A stretch of DNA of 64,000 nucleotides from Vesta saturnalis (GCA_036346205.1 JARFJB010001987.1:678501-742500), one strand, 5' to 3'; positions 15,645 to 26,639 are shown, counted from the stretch's first letter. Program-made: numbers and translations. The notes: generated by a model from the sequence alone, not told the origin.

Positions 15645-16273
15645 CAAGATCTCTTTGGAGAGCCAAGGAGTGTACGAGATTCCATGTGGAGGCTACGGAC
15701 TATCGTATATTGGACAGGCCAACAGAAAGATCAGCGCAAGGATAGAAGAACACAAAAACGCGGTTAATAAAGCTCAAGCGACATTATCCTTGACCCAACA
15801 CGTAACCACAACAGGATAAAAAATTAAATTTAAGGAAGCAAAGCTTTGGCAATCATCGAGCACTTCACAGCTAGAATTATCAGAGAAGCATAGAGATTGA
15901 GAAACACCCAATATGGAAAACATCATTAATCCCTAGACAACTAATTTCCACAATACCCAAAACAGAACAAACAAAAGAAGAAGTGGGAACAGGGAAGAAA
16001 ACAGTGAAATCAGGGAAGGTAGTGAAAGAAGTGAAATCAGTGAAAGCACTGAAAACAGTGAAAGCAGTGCAAGTAGGGAAAGCAGTGAATGAAAGCAATA
16101 GGGTACATAAGCAGCACACACAATAGGAAGTTAGTTCAGTTCGAGTAATTCGAAGCAGGACAGTTACCAACCTTAGAATGGCCAAAACGTCATTTTGAAA
16201 CAAACGGTCTTTTGGAGTCCAGAAGAACTACGTGGATAAACACCCGAGAAACCAGCAGTACATACAGCAGCCG

Positions 16274-16275
<2 letters not shown>
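15645..16275 (+). pseudogene. Penelope-like GIY-YIG domain and 3' end, second family
   Basis: The plus strand reads QGVYEIPCGGYGLSYIGQ, then NRKISARIEEHKNAV and LSLTQHVTTTG, a GIY-YIG endonuclease of a PLE family different from copies A-D. A TAA follows TTTG, after which the same frame continues with KIKFKEAK. A Ser/Glu-rich, repeat-like tail (about 15990-16096) follows, then RRTTWINTRETSSTYSSR, directly followed by (TA)n at 16275. Truncated at its 5' side. Confidence 0.7.

Positions 16276-16361
<86 letters not shown>
16275..16361. repeat. (TA)n array between two retroelement 3' ends
   Basis: About 86 bp of pure TA. It is the tail of both the plus-strand Penelope 3' end on its left and the minus-strand LINE 3' end (AATAAATATATA) on its right. 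Confidence 0.95.
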
Positions 16362-16365
<4 letters not shown>

Positions 16366-16592
16366 TCAATCGTTAGACCACAAAAGTGGAATAGATTAAG
16401 TCAAAATATGCGTACTATACATAAAATTAAATTTAAGTAAAGTCATTGGTTAACATCTAAGTACATATATATAGACAATGAACTACAATAATAGATAATA
16501 TAGAAAAACAAATATTAATAAATAAATATAAACACAAATACAATGTATATAAAACAAAATAATTCAAATAATGTGGCAACTAGGACTAGAGG

Positions 16593-17880
16593 TTATTGTT
16601 TTTGTTTTTGCAGCAGTGAAAAAAATTGCTCCACATTATATATGCAATGTTGCATTAAAAGTGACTTTATATTACCCTTAAATTGCATGAGAGAGCCACA
16701 TTGCTTTAAGGATTGAGGCAGATAATTGTAAAGCTTTACACCAAACGAGGAAGGAGCTTTTGCAGTCATATTGGTTTTATTGACAGGATTACGATAGTCA
16801 TTCTTTTTCTTTGTATTGTGTACATGAAAATCTGAGTTTTTTTTAAACTGGTTTTGATTCTTATAGACAAAGCATAGAAGCTCCAGAATGTATAAGCTTG
16901 GTAATGGCAATATATTATATTGTGTAAAATAAGGTCTGCAAGATTCCCTACTTTTTATACCGGCCATGGAATTACCCTTTTTTGGCTTAGAAATACTTCT
17001 TGCGCTAATATTGATAATCCCCAAAAACAAATACCATACAACAACTTTGAATGAACTTGACCATAGTAGAAGGAAATTATAACATGGAATGGAACTACAT
17101 ACTTTAAGGATCTGATTTGAAAGCAAGAACTATTAATTTTTTTTATCAAAGTAGAGCAATGCGTTTTCCAATTTAAAGATTCATCGAATTGAAGACCGAG
17201 AAATTTTACTGATGGTTGTTGTAATACATCTGTATTATTTATACTAAGTCCATTACTTAAAATATGTTTATTGAAAGACATAAGACTTGTTTTTGAAAAG
17301 TTTATGTATAGCTTATTTTCTATAAACCACTCATTTAGGTCCTCTAAGAGTGCATTTGCCTTAGATATCAAATCATCTGGCTTTGTACTAGATATTAGAG
17401 CAGATGTATCATCAGCATAAAGATATAGCGAATAGTTTAAGAAATCAACTATATTATTAATAAAAAGCAAAAAAAGAGTTGGACCTAGTATGGAACCTTG
17501 GGGAACCCCTACTGTAACAGGCAAAATGGACGAGTGGCAGTGATTAATGACGTGGTTGGGCGATTTATAAGTCACTCTTACAAACTGGGATCTTAGTGAA
17601 AGGTAAGATTGAAACCATTTGGCGACGGTGCCCTTATAGCATACCGTTCTAATTTGTTTAACAATAATGAATGATTTACGCAATCAAAAGCTTTAGTTAG
17701 ATCGCAGTAAATTCCAACAACAAACTTTTTCTCATCTAAAGCTTCCACTATTTCATGGACGAAAGAGTGTAAAGCAGTAATTGTTGACTGTTTCTTTCGA
17801 AAACCATACTGTCTATCAGTGATAATGCTATTCAATTCTAAATGACGCAGAAGTCTTGATAGCATTTGCATATTCAAAAT
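16593..17880 (-). pseudogene. LINE reverse transcriptase and C-terminal domain
   Basis: RT motifs in order: DRQYGFRKKQSTITAL; DLTKAFDCVNHSLLLNKL; WFQSYLSLRSQFVRV; GVPQGSILGPTLFLLFIN; YLYADDTSAL with the catalytic Asp pair; FLGLQFDESLNW; then KLLYGICFWG and, after a frameshift near 16960, MAGIKSRESCRPYFTQYNI and a conserved YNYLPQSLKQ...FKGNIKSLL end at the stop near 16595. Two frameshifts (about 17640 and 16960) break the frame. Catalytic residues are intact. Function in the family is target-primed reverse transcription in the nucleus. Confidence 0.85.
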
Positions 17881-18565
17881 TTTGAAAATGAAGAGTTAAG
17901 TGATATTGGGCGGAAATTAGAAACATCGCTATGACTACCTTTTTGTGCACCGGAATGACTAGGGCACATTTTAGTAGTGTAGGAAACACACCTTGTTCAA
18001 ATGACAGATTAATTAGTTAGTGATAGGGTTAACAATCGCTAAGTGAACTTGTTTTAAGAGTTTACAGGGTATGTCATCTGGACCATAGCTGTTTTTGTTT
18101 TAAGTTGCTTTATAATTAGGCACATGTCTTCTTCACTAAATGGAAAAGCACACATACTGCTATATGTTCTTGATTTTTAACATTTTTAAAACATTACCGG
18201 TAGATGACATGTTTGATATTATTCTGAGTGGTTCTTCTATAAAGAATGTATTGAATTTTTTGCCACTTGATTAGGGTCATTAATTGTGTTTGTATCTGTA
18301 TCCGTACGCAAAGATATGTTTGAAAAGTGTGTTTCTTTGCCAGTAAGCTGAGATATGAGTGACCAAGCAGCTTTTTGTTGATTATCGGCATATAGGATTT
18401 GATTAGAATAATATGCAGCTTTGGTCTTTTAAACCAGTTGACGATGGCGACGTTTACTTTGTGAGTAAAGAGAGTTAGTTCTGGGTACTTAGTTGTTAGC
18501 TGATACAGATCGTGAAGGTTTTGGCTGGAGATTTTACAGAATTTGTTACCCAATTTGAATTAGCA
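17881..18565 (-). pseudogene. LINE linker between endonuclease and RT, decayed
   Basis: The minus strand carries scattered pieces of the expected linker, such as SYGPDDIPCKLLKQV ahead of RT, with many stops. It joins the endonuclease and RT of the same element. Confidence 0.6.
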
Positions 18566-19235
18566 TTACATTTTTGAGGAACTTCGACCTACATGGAAAA
18601 AAAGGTTGAAATAATGCAGGATAGTTTTGTGGAAATAATTAAATGCATCATCAAGTGTTGCAAAATTTTCAAAATCGATCCAACGTTCCTGTTTTAGGGC
18701 ACTAGCAAACTTAAAAATAGAATCTTTGTTATAAGAACGTTTGTTAATTACTTTTGGGTTTATAGATTCCTTATTATGTTTATTAGTTTTAAATGTAATG
18801 TAATTATGGTCAGATACTATGCAAGGGCGTACATTATGTGAGCTTCCATTAAAATTGACAAAGATGTTGTCCAACACAGCTACCTTCCTTGTCGGTTTTA
18901 CAACTACATCAAATAATCCAAACGTGGATAGCATGTCTCTTAATCTAAGTACATTTCGATCATTTCTGTCAAAATGCAAGTTAAAATCGCCAGCTAAGAT
19001 CATATATGAGCTCTTATCAAACACAAAGTTCAGTGCATCAGACAATTTATCTAAAAAGATTGTGAAGTCGCCAAGAGGTGATCTATAACAAGTAATTATT
19101 ATATAATTTTTTTGGTTAAAACTCCAAATTACACCGCACACTTCGAAGCCTAATTCCTGACAAAAATTCTCTAAGTCTAAAGAATGCACATTTAGATTTT
19201 ATTTTGCATATATTGTTACACCACCATGAATGTGC
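18566..19235 (-). pseudogene. LINE APE-type endonuclease, N-terminally truncated
   Basis: The 207-residue frame starts after GGVTIYAK and one TAA. It shows IITCYRSP, ILAGDFNLHFDRND (catalytic D and N), a TRKVAVLDNIFVN segment and IVSDHNYI (the SDH motif). These are the conserved parts of apurinic-type LINE endonucleases, which nick the target. The N-terminal catalytic Asn/Glu part lies beyond the truncation at 19240. Confidence 0.8.
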
Positions 19236-19239
19236 AGTA

Positions 19240-19241
<2 letters not shown>

Positions 19242-19332
<91 letters not shown>
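19242..19332. repeat. (TA)n array
   Basis: About 91 bp of pure TA between the truncated 5' end of the minus-strand LINE and the next segment. The sequence after it starts TATACAGTGTG, like the tip of a TA-target element. Confidence 0.95.
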
Positions 19333-19336
<4 letters not shown>

Positions 19337-19339
19337 CAG

Positions 19340-20750
19340 TGTGAATATTTTAAAGTGTTACAAAGGGATATCTCGAAAACCGCTTGACTATTTAAAATGG
19401 AATTTTTTGATATTAACATGCCACAAGGGGAACGTATTTTTTTTTCGTAAGGATGGGGGCGACATATTAACATTTCTTGAACGGACCAATCGGTCAGTTC
19501 GGGTCAAAGTAGGGAAAACCTGCTCCGATCCTTTTCAACCAACAGTAGGCGTTCCGCAAGGCTCTGCCTTAGCCCCTATCCTTTACACCATCTTTGCATC
19601 CGACATTCCCGAAGTTACCCAACCCGGAGTAGTCATTGCGCAGTTCGCGGATGACACCACCTTTTGGACGGTTGATCGAAACAGCGAAACGGCCTCCCGC
19701 CTCATATCCAAAACCCTACGGAACTTCTCTAACTGGGCGAACCAGTGGAGAGTCTCCGTCAATCCCACCAAAACACAAACAATCCTTTTCCGACATCCTC
19801 ATTACGCAGAGGATAAGTTCTCCAATCTCGCCTCAAGTAAGGCTCACACTCCAAGATGAAATCACCTACCTAGGAATCCTCTTCACTAGAACCCTCCATT
19901 GGCTCCCCGATGTAAATAGAACACTAAACAGGATTAGAAACCGCGCAAACCTACTGGGGTAGAATCAGAGGTTGTCACCCCAAAACACTTCTACACACAT
20001 ATAAAACATATATCCGCCCTGTTATGGATTTCCGAGCTCCTATATACACAAATATTAACCCCAATCACCTTTCCTCAATCAACTCCTGTGAACGCCGAAT
20101 TTTTAGACGGATACACAGATTACCCCTCAGGTACCCTAATGACCTCACTCTACACCACGTCAATATACCCCCAATCACAAACCGTATCCAAAAACTCCAG
20201 GAACACTTCGCATATAAAAGAATTTTCGGTAACACTATCCCAACCAAAGAAATCCTTACCACTCCCTACAACTACCGCTTTCCCAAATTCCCTCGAAAAA
20301 AACCCAAATTAAAATTCAAACATCCTCCCACAATCCTCACGACCACCCTGAGGAGTAGAAGAATCCTCGATAATACCCCATATGCCCTCCGCATCCCCCC
20401 GTCTATTCGATGACGACCCAGCATGACACCGGCCAACGATCTAATTAATCACCCTGCACGCCACACTGCACTAACCCACACACACACACTTAAACCCAAC
20501 CACACACTATTCAACATTTCAAATTCAAAATTTAAACACTTTTTTTTTTTTTTATTACCAAAAATTACCACACCCCATGATTGTACAGAATACAATAACA
20601 CAAGCAGCGCAATACCAACAACAAGGGAACGACCAGGGCTGAAGAGGAGAAGGACTCCTGAACAGTCTACAATAAGATATATATAAGCTAAAATAAGTAA
20701 TTAGTAACCATAAGCATGAGCATACTAACAAAAAAACATAAATTAACATT
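19340..20750 (+). pseudogene. Jockey-type LINE reverse transcriptase fragment
   Basis: From about 19460 the plus strand reads RSVRVKVG, GVPQGSALAPILYTIFASDI, IAQFADDTTFW (catalytic FADD), SVNPTKTQTILF and, after a frameshift near 19850, ITYLGILFTRTLHW; later come YKTYIRPVMDFRAPIY, a basic CERRIFRRIHRLPLRY and a C-terminal Pro/Lys-rich tail to 20413. Wording is typical of the Jockey clade. Three frame changes. Base composition is clearly GC-richer than the surroundings, which suggests a recent arrival or strong codon bias. The 3' part (to ~20750) is noncoding with an internal T run. Confidence 0.8.
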
Positions 20751-20949
20751 TCAAATGGAATAATATAATTTTTTTGGCAAAAATTGATACCGTGGAGTCA
20801 GTCATGTATTACTACAAAAGATCGTCAAATTCGTGTGAACGGTTTTTACAATAAAAAACCCAGTAATAGCTAATATGGCATTTTTGATCCAAGTAAGCCG
20901 ATACATACAACACGTGTCGTCGTTTCCATGGAAACTATTTGTTTCAAGC

Positions 20950-21340
20950 TTCAAACTAACAGTTTTTGACATTTTGTGGTCGTAATTATTATTAGAAGTA
21001 ATGAATGTCTTTCAAACATTGAGGTAACTTTTCTAAATTGGTTTTACTATTACATACTTTATCACTGTTAATTTTTATATACATCATTTCCAAAAGTAAT
21101 CGTTTAGTAAAATTTTTTTCTATGTCTAAAATTTCAATATTTTCTTAATCAATTAAGTGAATAAATAAATAAGAATCTTTTGCCAAAGCTGTACTTTTTA
21201 GTTTAAGTCTCACATCAGGTTTATGTTGTACAATGCGATTTTTAAAGGTTGCAATGTAATTCCAATATATATTGTTTAACAATTATTACAAGAAATTTGG
21301 TAAATAGTATTTGTTGTTTGATTACACGGTGTTAACAACT
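20950..21340 (-). pseudogene. Penelope-like GIY-YIG fragment, third family
   Basis: The minus strand reads CNNC then IYIGITLQPFKNRIVQHKPDVRL, followed by LAKDSYLFIHLID and ENIEILDIEKNFTKRLLLEM. This corresponds to a GIY-YIG endonuclease C-terminal segment of PLEs. Stops separate the pieces. No RT is attached. Confidence 0.55.
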
Positions 21341-21469
21341 TTTAATTTTGAAAATAACCTAGAGCCTTTATTTTGTGACTCAAAAGCTGGTTTTATTTCA
21401 TATTTAGCTAAAGGTATATAAATTAAAGATTTATTTGTGTGAGGGATTGAAATATACTTATGTATGTGC

Positions 21470-21472
<3 letters not shown>

Positions 21473-21514
<42 letters not shown>

Positions 21515-21523
21515 GTGCGTGTG

Positions 21524-21554
<31 letters not shown>

Positions 21555-21615
21555 CGTGCGTGCGTCCGTGTGTATGTGGGCAGGCACGCGCGCGCTTGCG
21601 TGTGCGTGTGTATGT
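21473..21615. repeat. (GT)n and GT/GC-rich microsatellite
   Basis: Pure GT for about 45 bp, then GT mixed with GCGT, GGCAGGCACGCGCGC and GTAT units. Long Val-Cys and His-Thr frames across it are artefacts. Confidence 0.95.
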
Positions 21616-21951
21616 GTGGATGTATCAGCTTCTGGAGAAATAAAATCAAGCAGACGCACCGATCCATCCATCCAAAAAATTACTTCAAATATGAGTGTAC
21701 TAATTAGAGCTGATAATTCAGGTTATACAATGACATGTACCTTCACGTCCTTGAGAAGTAAGTTAGTAAAAATAAAACGGAGAATCTTCACTATTTTCAA
21801 CTTGTTTAATGCATTGCTTTCAACGAAACCTAGCAAAGTCTACTGCTGCTTGCCAAAGCCACGCTAAGTAAATCTAACTATTCCTCATTTTCACAACCTA
21901 ATTATTTTTCTTTATTTCACATTTAAGTGTAAAAAACATCTGAAGAAAAAA

Positions 21952-22082
21952 TAGTATATTTTATGCGGAGCAAAGTGACTTTTTGTGGCTCATCTCTATT
22001 TGCCGGACTCACTACGTTAGTCTGTCAAACCTATAGATTCGCCACAAAAAGTCACTTTAGCTCCTTATAAAATAATATACTA
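21952..22082. mobile_element. 131-bp MITE with ~40-bp TIRs
   Basis: Starts TAGTATATTTTATGCGGAGC and ends with the inverted partner ending AATATACTA. Both arms share AAAGTGACTTTTTGTGG. The two arms pair over about 40 nt with a few gaps. Noncoding. The parent transposon family is not identified; TAG...CTA tips suggest a TA-target element. Confidence 0.75.
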
Positions 22083-22329
22083 TTAAATTATTATGTAAAT
22101 TTAGAATGAATGGAAATGCTGTTATTTCGGATATACCAAAGGAGCTCTTATAAATATTTTGGTGAACTAAAGATAGAGAGTGCTTCACATTCCTTTAGTT
22201 GAAAGGCGACAATCTACTGGTTGCAGAAACCTTCATAGGTTGTCGTGTTGCTTATGGACTAATATTTCCTTTAACTGCTACATTTAATTTTTTTTGTTTT
22301 TTTTTTTAATAACTTTGGCCCTCGTCTGC

Positions 22330-23800
22330 TAAGTTTAATCCAACATGCTAAAGCACTTAGGAATACTTAGAAAGATGGATAGGGGGATATTGCATTTCAA
22401 AGAGGCGTGTATGAAAGGCTACCTTCATTTTTTTCATACCATAATTGAGAAGGAATAGGAACTAAGAAGATTATTCCAGAATTTAGAAGCCTTGTAGAAA
22501 AATATGGATTGTACCCGTTTGGTACGACAAGTGGAAATTTGTACTGCATATTGGTGATGTGAATGAGCAAACAAAGTATGCTTTGTAAAGGCGAGCTTAG
22601 ATGTAATCCAGCAGCACAGTCATTGTAATACCGATAGTGCAAAGAACAGAATTGAAACTATTTCATTATGCTCCAGGGACTTTATGTGAGGAATTAAGGA
22701 CGGGTGATTTATAAGCCTAATCGCTCTTTTTTGAGCACGGTCAACGATAATGAGAGCGCATTGGAGAACATCAATCAAGAGGTAAGAAATATATTCTAGA
22801 TGAGATCGAATTTAGGGTTTATACAGCAGGAAGAGTTGTCGGGAGGTAAAGCACTGCTTAGATCTGTACAGAAAGCCTGTTCTACGAAGAACTGCTTCAG
22901 CAGCTGACAGAAGATGGTTAACCTATGATAGACTTGAAAACTCAGCCATTCATACTTACAATAAAAAACTAGAAAATTTAACTAGATTATTACTTCCCCA
23001 TTCAAAGATATTTCAGTGTCTTTGTTGAATGAAATGGCCATTTCGGTTTTAATCTCTTGATTTAAGATTGAAGGTGGATTACTATTATGAGTAGACTGAA
23101 ATGAACTAAAATGAAGAGTGCTGCCGTCAGCAAATCTCTGAATCGGGTTCAACAAGTAAGATCGTTTATGTACAGCAGAAAAGGTGTAGGCGGTATCACT
23201 AATCACTGTGGCACGCAGCGTTAATGACAACTTCTTTTGAAAAAAAGCCATTAACTACCACACGTCTTTGTGTTCCATCAAGGAAGAAGGAAACCGAGTT
23301 GATGAGCGTATCAGTTAACCTGAAAGAGGTGAGTTTGGCAAGTAAACACTTATGCTAAACTTGATCAGATGCTCTTGGGAGACCTACAGCGACTACAACT
23401 GTTTTACCAGATAGTTTTAATGTATTATTCCAAACTTGGGCTACATTTGAAAAAAGATCACTTATTGAACGACTCTGCATAAAATCATATTGGTGATCGC
23501 TAAGAAGTTGTTAGATTCAATGAAAGACGACGATTGATGGGTTTTTCATAACTCTAGACAAAATGGAAGTGGAAGTGGACAATTCGTAGTTAGAGGGATC
23601 GGTCTTCTCGCCTGTTTTGGGCATAGATTGAACATTTTTTAAATTCCATAAAGACGTATAGATCGAATAGTACTTAGATAGGACTGGTACTAGTTCGGCG
23701 GAATATTTCTTTAAGACAATAGCTGGGATACCTTCTGGGCCAGTCGCGTTACAGTGATCAAACCTATTGATGATCGACTCTAGTAGCTTGTATCAAAAAT
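22330..23800 (-). pseudogene. L2/CR1-group LINE RT fragment, decayed
   Basis: The minus strand reads NATGPEGIPAIVLKKYSAEL, VPVLSKYYS, then KPINRRL, a block resembling the PQGSVISPTLFL-LYINDL motif (seen as PPTPFLLYINDL), ALFILVHFS near the FADDS region, then the post-RT parts LRSHLEY, RAQKRAIRLIN and the terminal SKFWNNL and YSFSIMV. All pieces lie in order but with many stops. The 3' end is near 22330 with T-rich DNA beyond. Confidence 0.65.
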
Positions 23801-23819
23801 TAATTGGATTCATAGCGTA

Positions 23820-24360
23820 TGAAGTGGAGTAGTGATTTCTCAAATAAATTATTAACTTCAATTATTGTAAGTTAATGTAATTGGCGCTGCGAACAGGATC
23901 TCCAGCAATAGTGTATCTTAATACTTAATTGGGAACCTACCGCCCGACAATCCGCCTGGAAGTTCCTGTATCCACGTTCAACTGATTTCAACCTAAGAAG
24001 CACTTCACCTACAGTACATCCGAGGGATCTTTGGGATTGCGTAATCTTAAAATGGCTGGCTAAACCACCTACGTTTCAAACTTTAAGTAATCTTATAAAG
24101 AACGCGTGAAAGGATAGAACCTAAATACGGGAGTCTTTCACACGCTGTTCAACGTTAGTCAAATTCCGAAACCTAACTTAACCGCACTTTCTGTCTGTAC
24201 TAGTTATTAACGCAGGTGATTTGTTTCGTCTTTTTTAAATACTATACCAATCTGTTTGCCAACATTATTGTATTCCATCGTAAGTATTTAACTTAGATTT
24301 ATTTTATAATGGACGTATTAACCTTTAAACTATTAATTACTAATTTTTTTTTCTAGTTGT
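23820..24360 (+). other. Gypsy element B: LTR end, primer-binding-like site and leader
   Basis: A plus-strand LTR-like end finishes at about 23880 (GTTAATGTAA), followed by TGGCGCTGCGAACAGG, which has the form of a gypsy primer-binding site. A leader of about 480 bp separates it from the first gag-like ATG at 24366. The LTR start cannot be fixed because no second copy is in view. Confidence 0.45.
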
Positions 24361-24365
24361 AGAGA

Positions 24366-25240
24366 TGCCAGGGAAAAGTTTAAGCTCGCGCTAAATTAGT
24401 AGATGCTGCTAGAGATGTTTTTATTATCTCTAATTGCCACACTTAGGCACAAGTCAAACTAGCATTAATAAATCCTTTGCAGATTGCAGGAATGAGAGTT
24501 TATTAGAAAACGATTTAGATAACTGAACGTATTAGAACAAAATTACAATATTTTCTAGAACACATTAATATTAATGAGAATAATGTAGATTTAAAGAACT
24601 ATAAAATTCATAATTTTAATAAGAAAGCATTAGATACTTATCTATCAGGTTTACTAGAACCACATCACTCATTTATGAATTATCATACAGTAAACTCGTT
24701 AGAAGAATGTTCAAAGATTGTGTCAATCATCGACAACAGGCGAATTTTATGAACTTTATGAGACAAAAAGGTCAAAATAAGCAAAATTATAAGCCTTTAA
24801 ATAATTGATCAAAAACCTTAGCAATCTAAGCAACATCAAATTCAAAATAACTCATCTAGTTTTAGTCCTTTAAACACATCTAGGCAATTTAATTATAATC
24901 TGCAAATTCCCACAAATAATCAGTTCAAACCAAATCTCTTTCCTTGTGGACCCATAAACGTTCAGTCGTCTTATTTAATTGTAAATAGATATGCGACTAA
25001 TAGTGACGTATTTGGTAAGAAAGTGAAATCAAAACCGATACCTATGTCGATATCAACAAGAAATACAAACTCAAATCACCGGCCAAATTGTCAAAGCCAA
25101 AAAAACGTTTTTCAACCGACTGGAAAAACTCTTCAACGTTGACGAACATCAGGATGAATCTGAACCCATCCAAGACCGTTTAATGGACCGCAATGAAGAC
25201 TTGACAGAAGTAGACGAAAATGATTGTAAATTTTCTGATA
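24366..25240 (+). pseudogene. Gypsy element B gag-like region
   Basis: Broken frames read RTKLQYFLEHININENNVDL, then FNKKALDTYLSGLLEPHH and VNSLEECSKIVSIIDN, an all-helical gag pattern of Ty3/gypsy elements. An Asn/Gln-rich basic segment follows. No zinc knuckle is seen. Multiple stops. Confidence 0.55.
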
Positions 25241-25284
25241 CCGGACTCGGAAGAATCATCTCGATATAAACACTCTAACCAGTA

Positions 25285-25640
25285 AGCCTAAACTACCGCT
25301 TATTACAATACCGTATCTGGGTTTAAAAATTTTAATAGATAGTGGAACTTCAAGTTCAATCGTTAACCCAAGTCTTGCAAAAGAAAATTTTCAAAATCAT
25401 TTTTTTGAGAAACCATCCACTGTAAAAAATATAATTAGAACTATCTCCGATAATCAAAATATAAGATACTATATCTTGAAGGAATTTGGAATCAATAGTG
25501 ATATTGACTTTCACGTGCTGCATTAGCATCAAAGATTTGACGTACTCTTAGGGAGCGAAGCCCTCAAGGTATTAAGAGCAAAAATTGACAACCAAATCTT
25601 AGAAGTAGGCAACTGCAAAATACCTATCTATTTTGAACTA
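25285..25640 (+). pseudogene. Gypsy element B aspartic protease
   Basis: Reads LPLITIPYLGLKILIDSGTS then SSIVNPSLAKENF, the DSG(T)S active site of retroviral-like aspartic proteases. Then FDVLLGSEALKVL corresponds to the flap-distal ILLG(x)D motif, followed by YFELNPNN. The frame is then interrupted exactly at NPNN by the tRNA-like insertion and resumes after it. One in-frame stop at about 25525. Confidence 0.7.
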
Positions 25641-25745
25641 AATCCCAACAATTACTATAAGTTTTTGTTATGAACGAATAAGTTCAAAGGTAAATATGTA
25701 ATTGAAAATTATTATCAATTTTATTAAATACATAAATAAAAGTTT

Positions 25746-25818
25746 ACCTCGAGTAGGATTTGAACCTACGCCCTGTACTTTGCTAGAGTACCGCGCTAAT
25801 CAAATGCGTCATCAAGGT
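25746..25818 (-). tRNA. tRNA-like cloverleaf 1, anticodon AGC, degenerate
   Basis: The 73-nt unit has acceptor ACCTTGA/TCGAGGT, anticodon arm GTACT-CTAGCAA-AGTAC and T arm GTAGG-TTCAAAT-CCTAC. The D arm is damaged relative to copies 2 and 3 (ATTTGATTA in place of AGTTGGTTA), which breaks box A. T5 lies 5-10 nt downstream. Confidence 0.55.
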
Positions 25819-26071
25819 TCAAGCCCCAATCGATGTAAATTTTGTTTTTATGTATGTAGAACTGATGTAAATTCTAAGTATAATGAGATAACAATCAAAT
25901 TACTTGTATTAATGGAATGTGAACCTGCAATATCACAAAGATTCACACATACCAAAGCAACTTGACTAATATCAAATTATTATAAGTTTTTGTTAGGAAC
26001 GAATAAGTTCAAAGGTAAATATGTAATTAAAAATTATTATTAATTTTATTAAATACATAAATAAAAAGTTT

Positions 26072-26144
26072 ACCTCGAGTAGGATTTGAACCTACGCCCT
26101 GTACTTTGCTAGAGTACCGCGCTAACCAACTGCGCCATTAAGGT
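26072..26144 (-). tRNA. tRNA-like cloverleaf 2, anticodon AGC
   Basis: All four arms can form. D arm GCGC/GCGC with AGTTGGTTA loop, anticodon arm GTACT/AGTAC with loop CTAGCAA, T arm GTAGG/CCTAC. Box A (TGGCGCAGTTGG) and box B (GGTTCAAATCC) both fit Pol III consensus. One acceptor mismatch (A6-C67). A CAT-free 3' side: no encoded CCA, as expected for eukaryotes. Confidence 0.65.
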
Positions 26145-26394
26145 TCAAGCCCCAATCGATGTAAATTTTGTCTTTATGTATGTAGAACTGATGTAAATTC
26201 TAACTATAATGAGATAACAATCAAATTACTTGTATTAATGGAATGTGAGCCTGCAATATGACAAAGATTCACACATACCAAAGCAACTTGACTAATATTA
26301 AATTATTATAAGTTTTTGTTAGGAACGAATAAGTTCAAAAGTAAATATGTAATTAAAAATTATTAATTTTATTAAATACATAAATAAAAAGTTT

Positions 26395-26467
26395 ACCTCG
26401 AGTAGGATTTGAACCTACGCCCTGTACTGTGCTAGAGTACCGCGCTAACCAACTTCGCCATCAAGGT
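26395..26467 (-). tRNA. tRNA-like cloverleaf 3, anticodon AGC
   Basis: As copy 2, with an intact 7-bp acceptor (one G-U) but a D-stem change (GCGA in place of GCGC) and a mismatch in the anticodon stem (GCACA on the minus strand). T5 terminator-like run follows. Forms a palindrome with the inverted copy at 26511. Confidence 0.6.
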
Positions 26468-26510
26468 TCATACATACATGAAGACAAAATTTACATCGAT
26501 TGGGGTTTGA

Positions 26511-26583
26511 ATTTCGATGGCACAGTTGATTAGCGCGGTACTCTAGCAAAGTACAGGTCGTTGGTTCAAATCCTACTCGGGGT
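26511..26583 (+). tRNA. tRNA-like cloverleaf 4, inverted copy, anticodon AGC
   Basis: Acceptor ATTTCGA/TCGGGGT pairs with three G-U; D arm GCAC/GCGC; anticodon arm GTACT-CTAGCAA-AGTAC; T arm GTTGG-TTCAAAT-CCTAC has one mismatch-type G-T. Followed by GAACTTTTT. It is the only copy on the plus strand. Confidence 0.6.
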
Positions 26584-26639
26584 GAACTTTTTATTTATGC
26601 ATTGAATAAAATTAATAATATTTTTTAATTAAATCCCAA

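Larger units (their letters stand above)
16362..19240 (-). mobile_element. CR1/L2-group LINE, 5' truncated
   Basis: A non-LTR retrotransposon runs on the minus strand with endonuclease at 18566-19230, RT at about 17000-17880, a C-terminal domain to 16593 and a ~230-bp 3' untranslated region ending in AATAAA plus (TA)n. The 5' side is cut inside the endonuclease, at another (TA)n. APE-type endonuclease plus RT order and the RT wording fit CR1/L2/Daphne-like LINEs. It is one of the best preserved elements of the window. Confidence 0.8.
25654..26629. mobile_element. 976-bp insertion carrying four tRNA-like cloverleaves, 15-bp target duplication
   Basis: TAAATCCCAACAATT occurs at 25639-25653 and again at 26630-26644, and the interrupted gypsy frame (NPNN) resumes after the second copy. 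Between them are two full ~325-bp direct units (starting 25656 and 25981), a third partial unit (26307-26470) and an inverted partial unit (26471-26629). Each carries a 73-nt tRNA-like sequence followed by a T5 run. The 15-bp duplication is of the size made by LINE-type target-primed insertion, so a tRNA-derived SINE multimer is the simplest reading. Confidence 0.8.

Noticed and set aside
15880..16203. 107-codon minus-strand hydrophobic frame (Phe-Thr repeats)
   Set aside because: It is the shadow of the Ser/Glu-rich repeat tail of the plus-strand Penelope 3' end.
19230..19470. Long frames of Ile-Tyr repeats through (TA)n, also at 7877-8086, 8607-8915, 36100-36203 and 58828-59058
   Set aside because: They are translations of TA microsatellites; any coding similarity starts only outside the arrays.
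25654..26629. CRISPR-like array, because of regularly repeated units
   Set aside because: Units are 325 bp, contain tRNA-like sequences, lack short spacers, and the window is eukaryotic.
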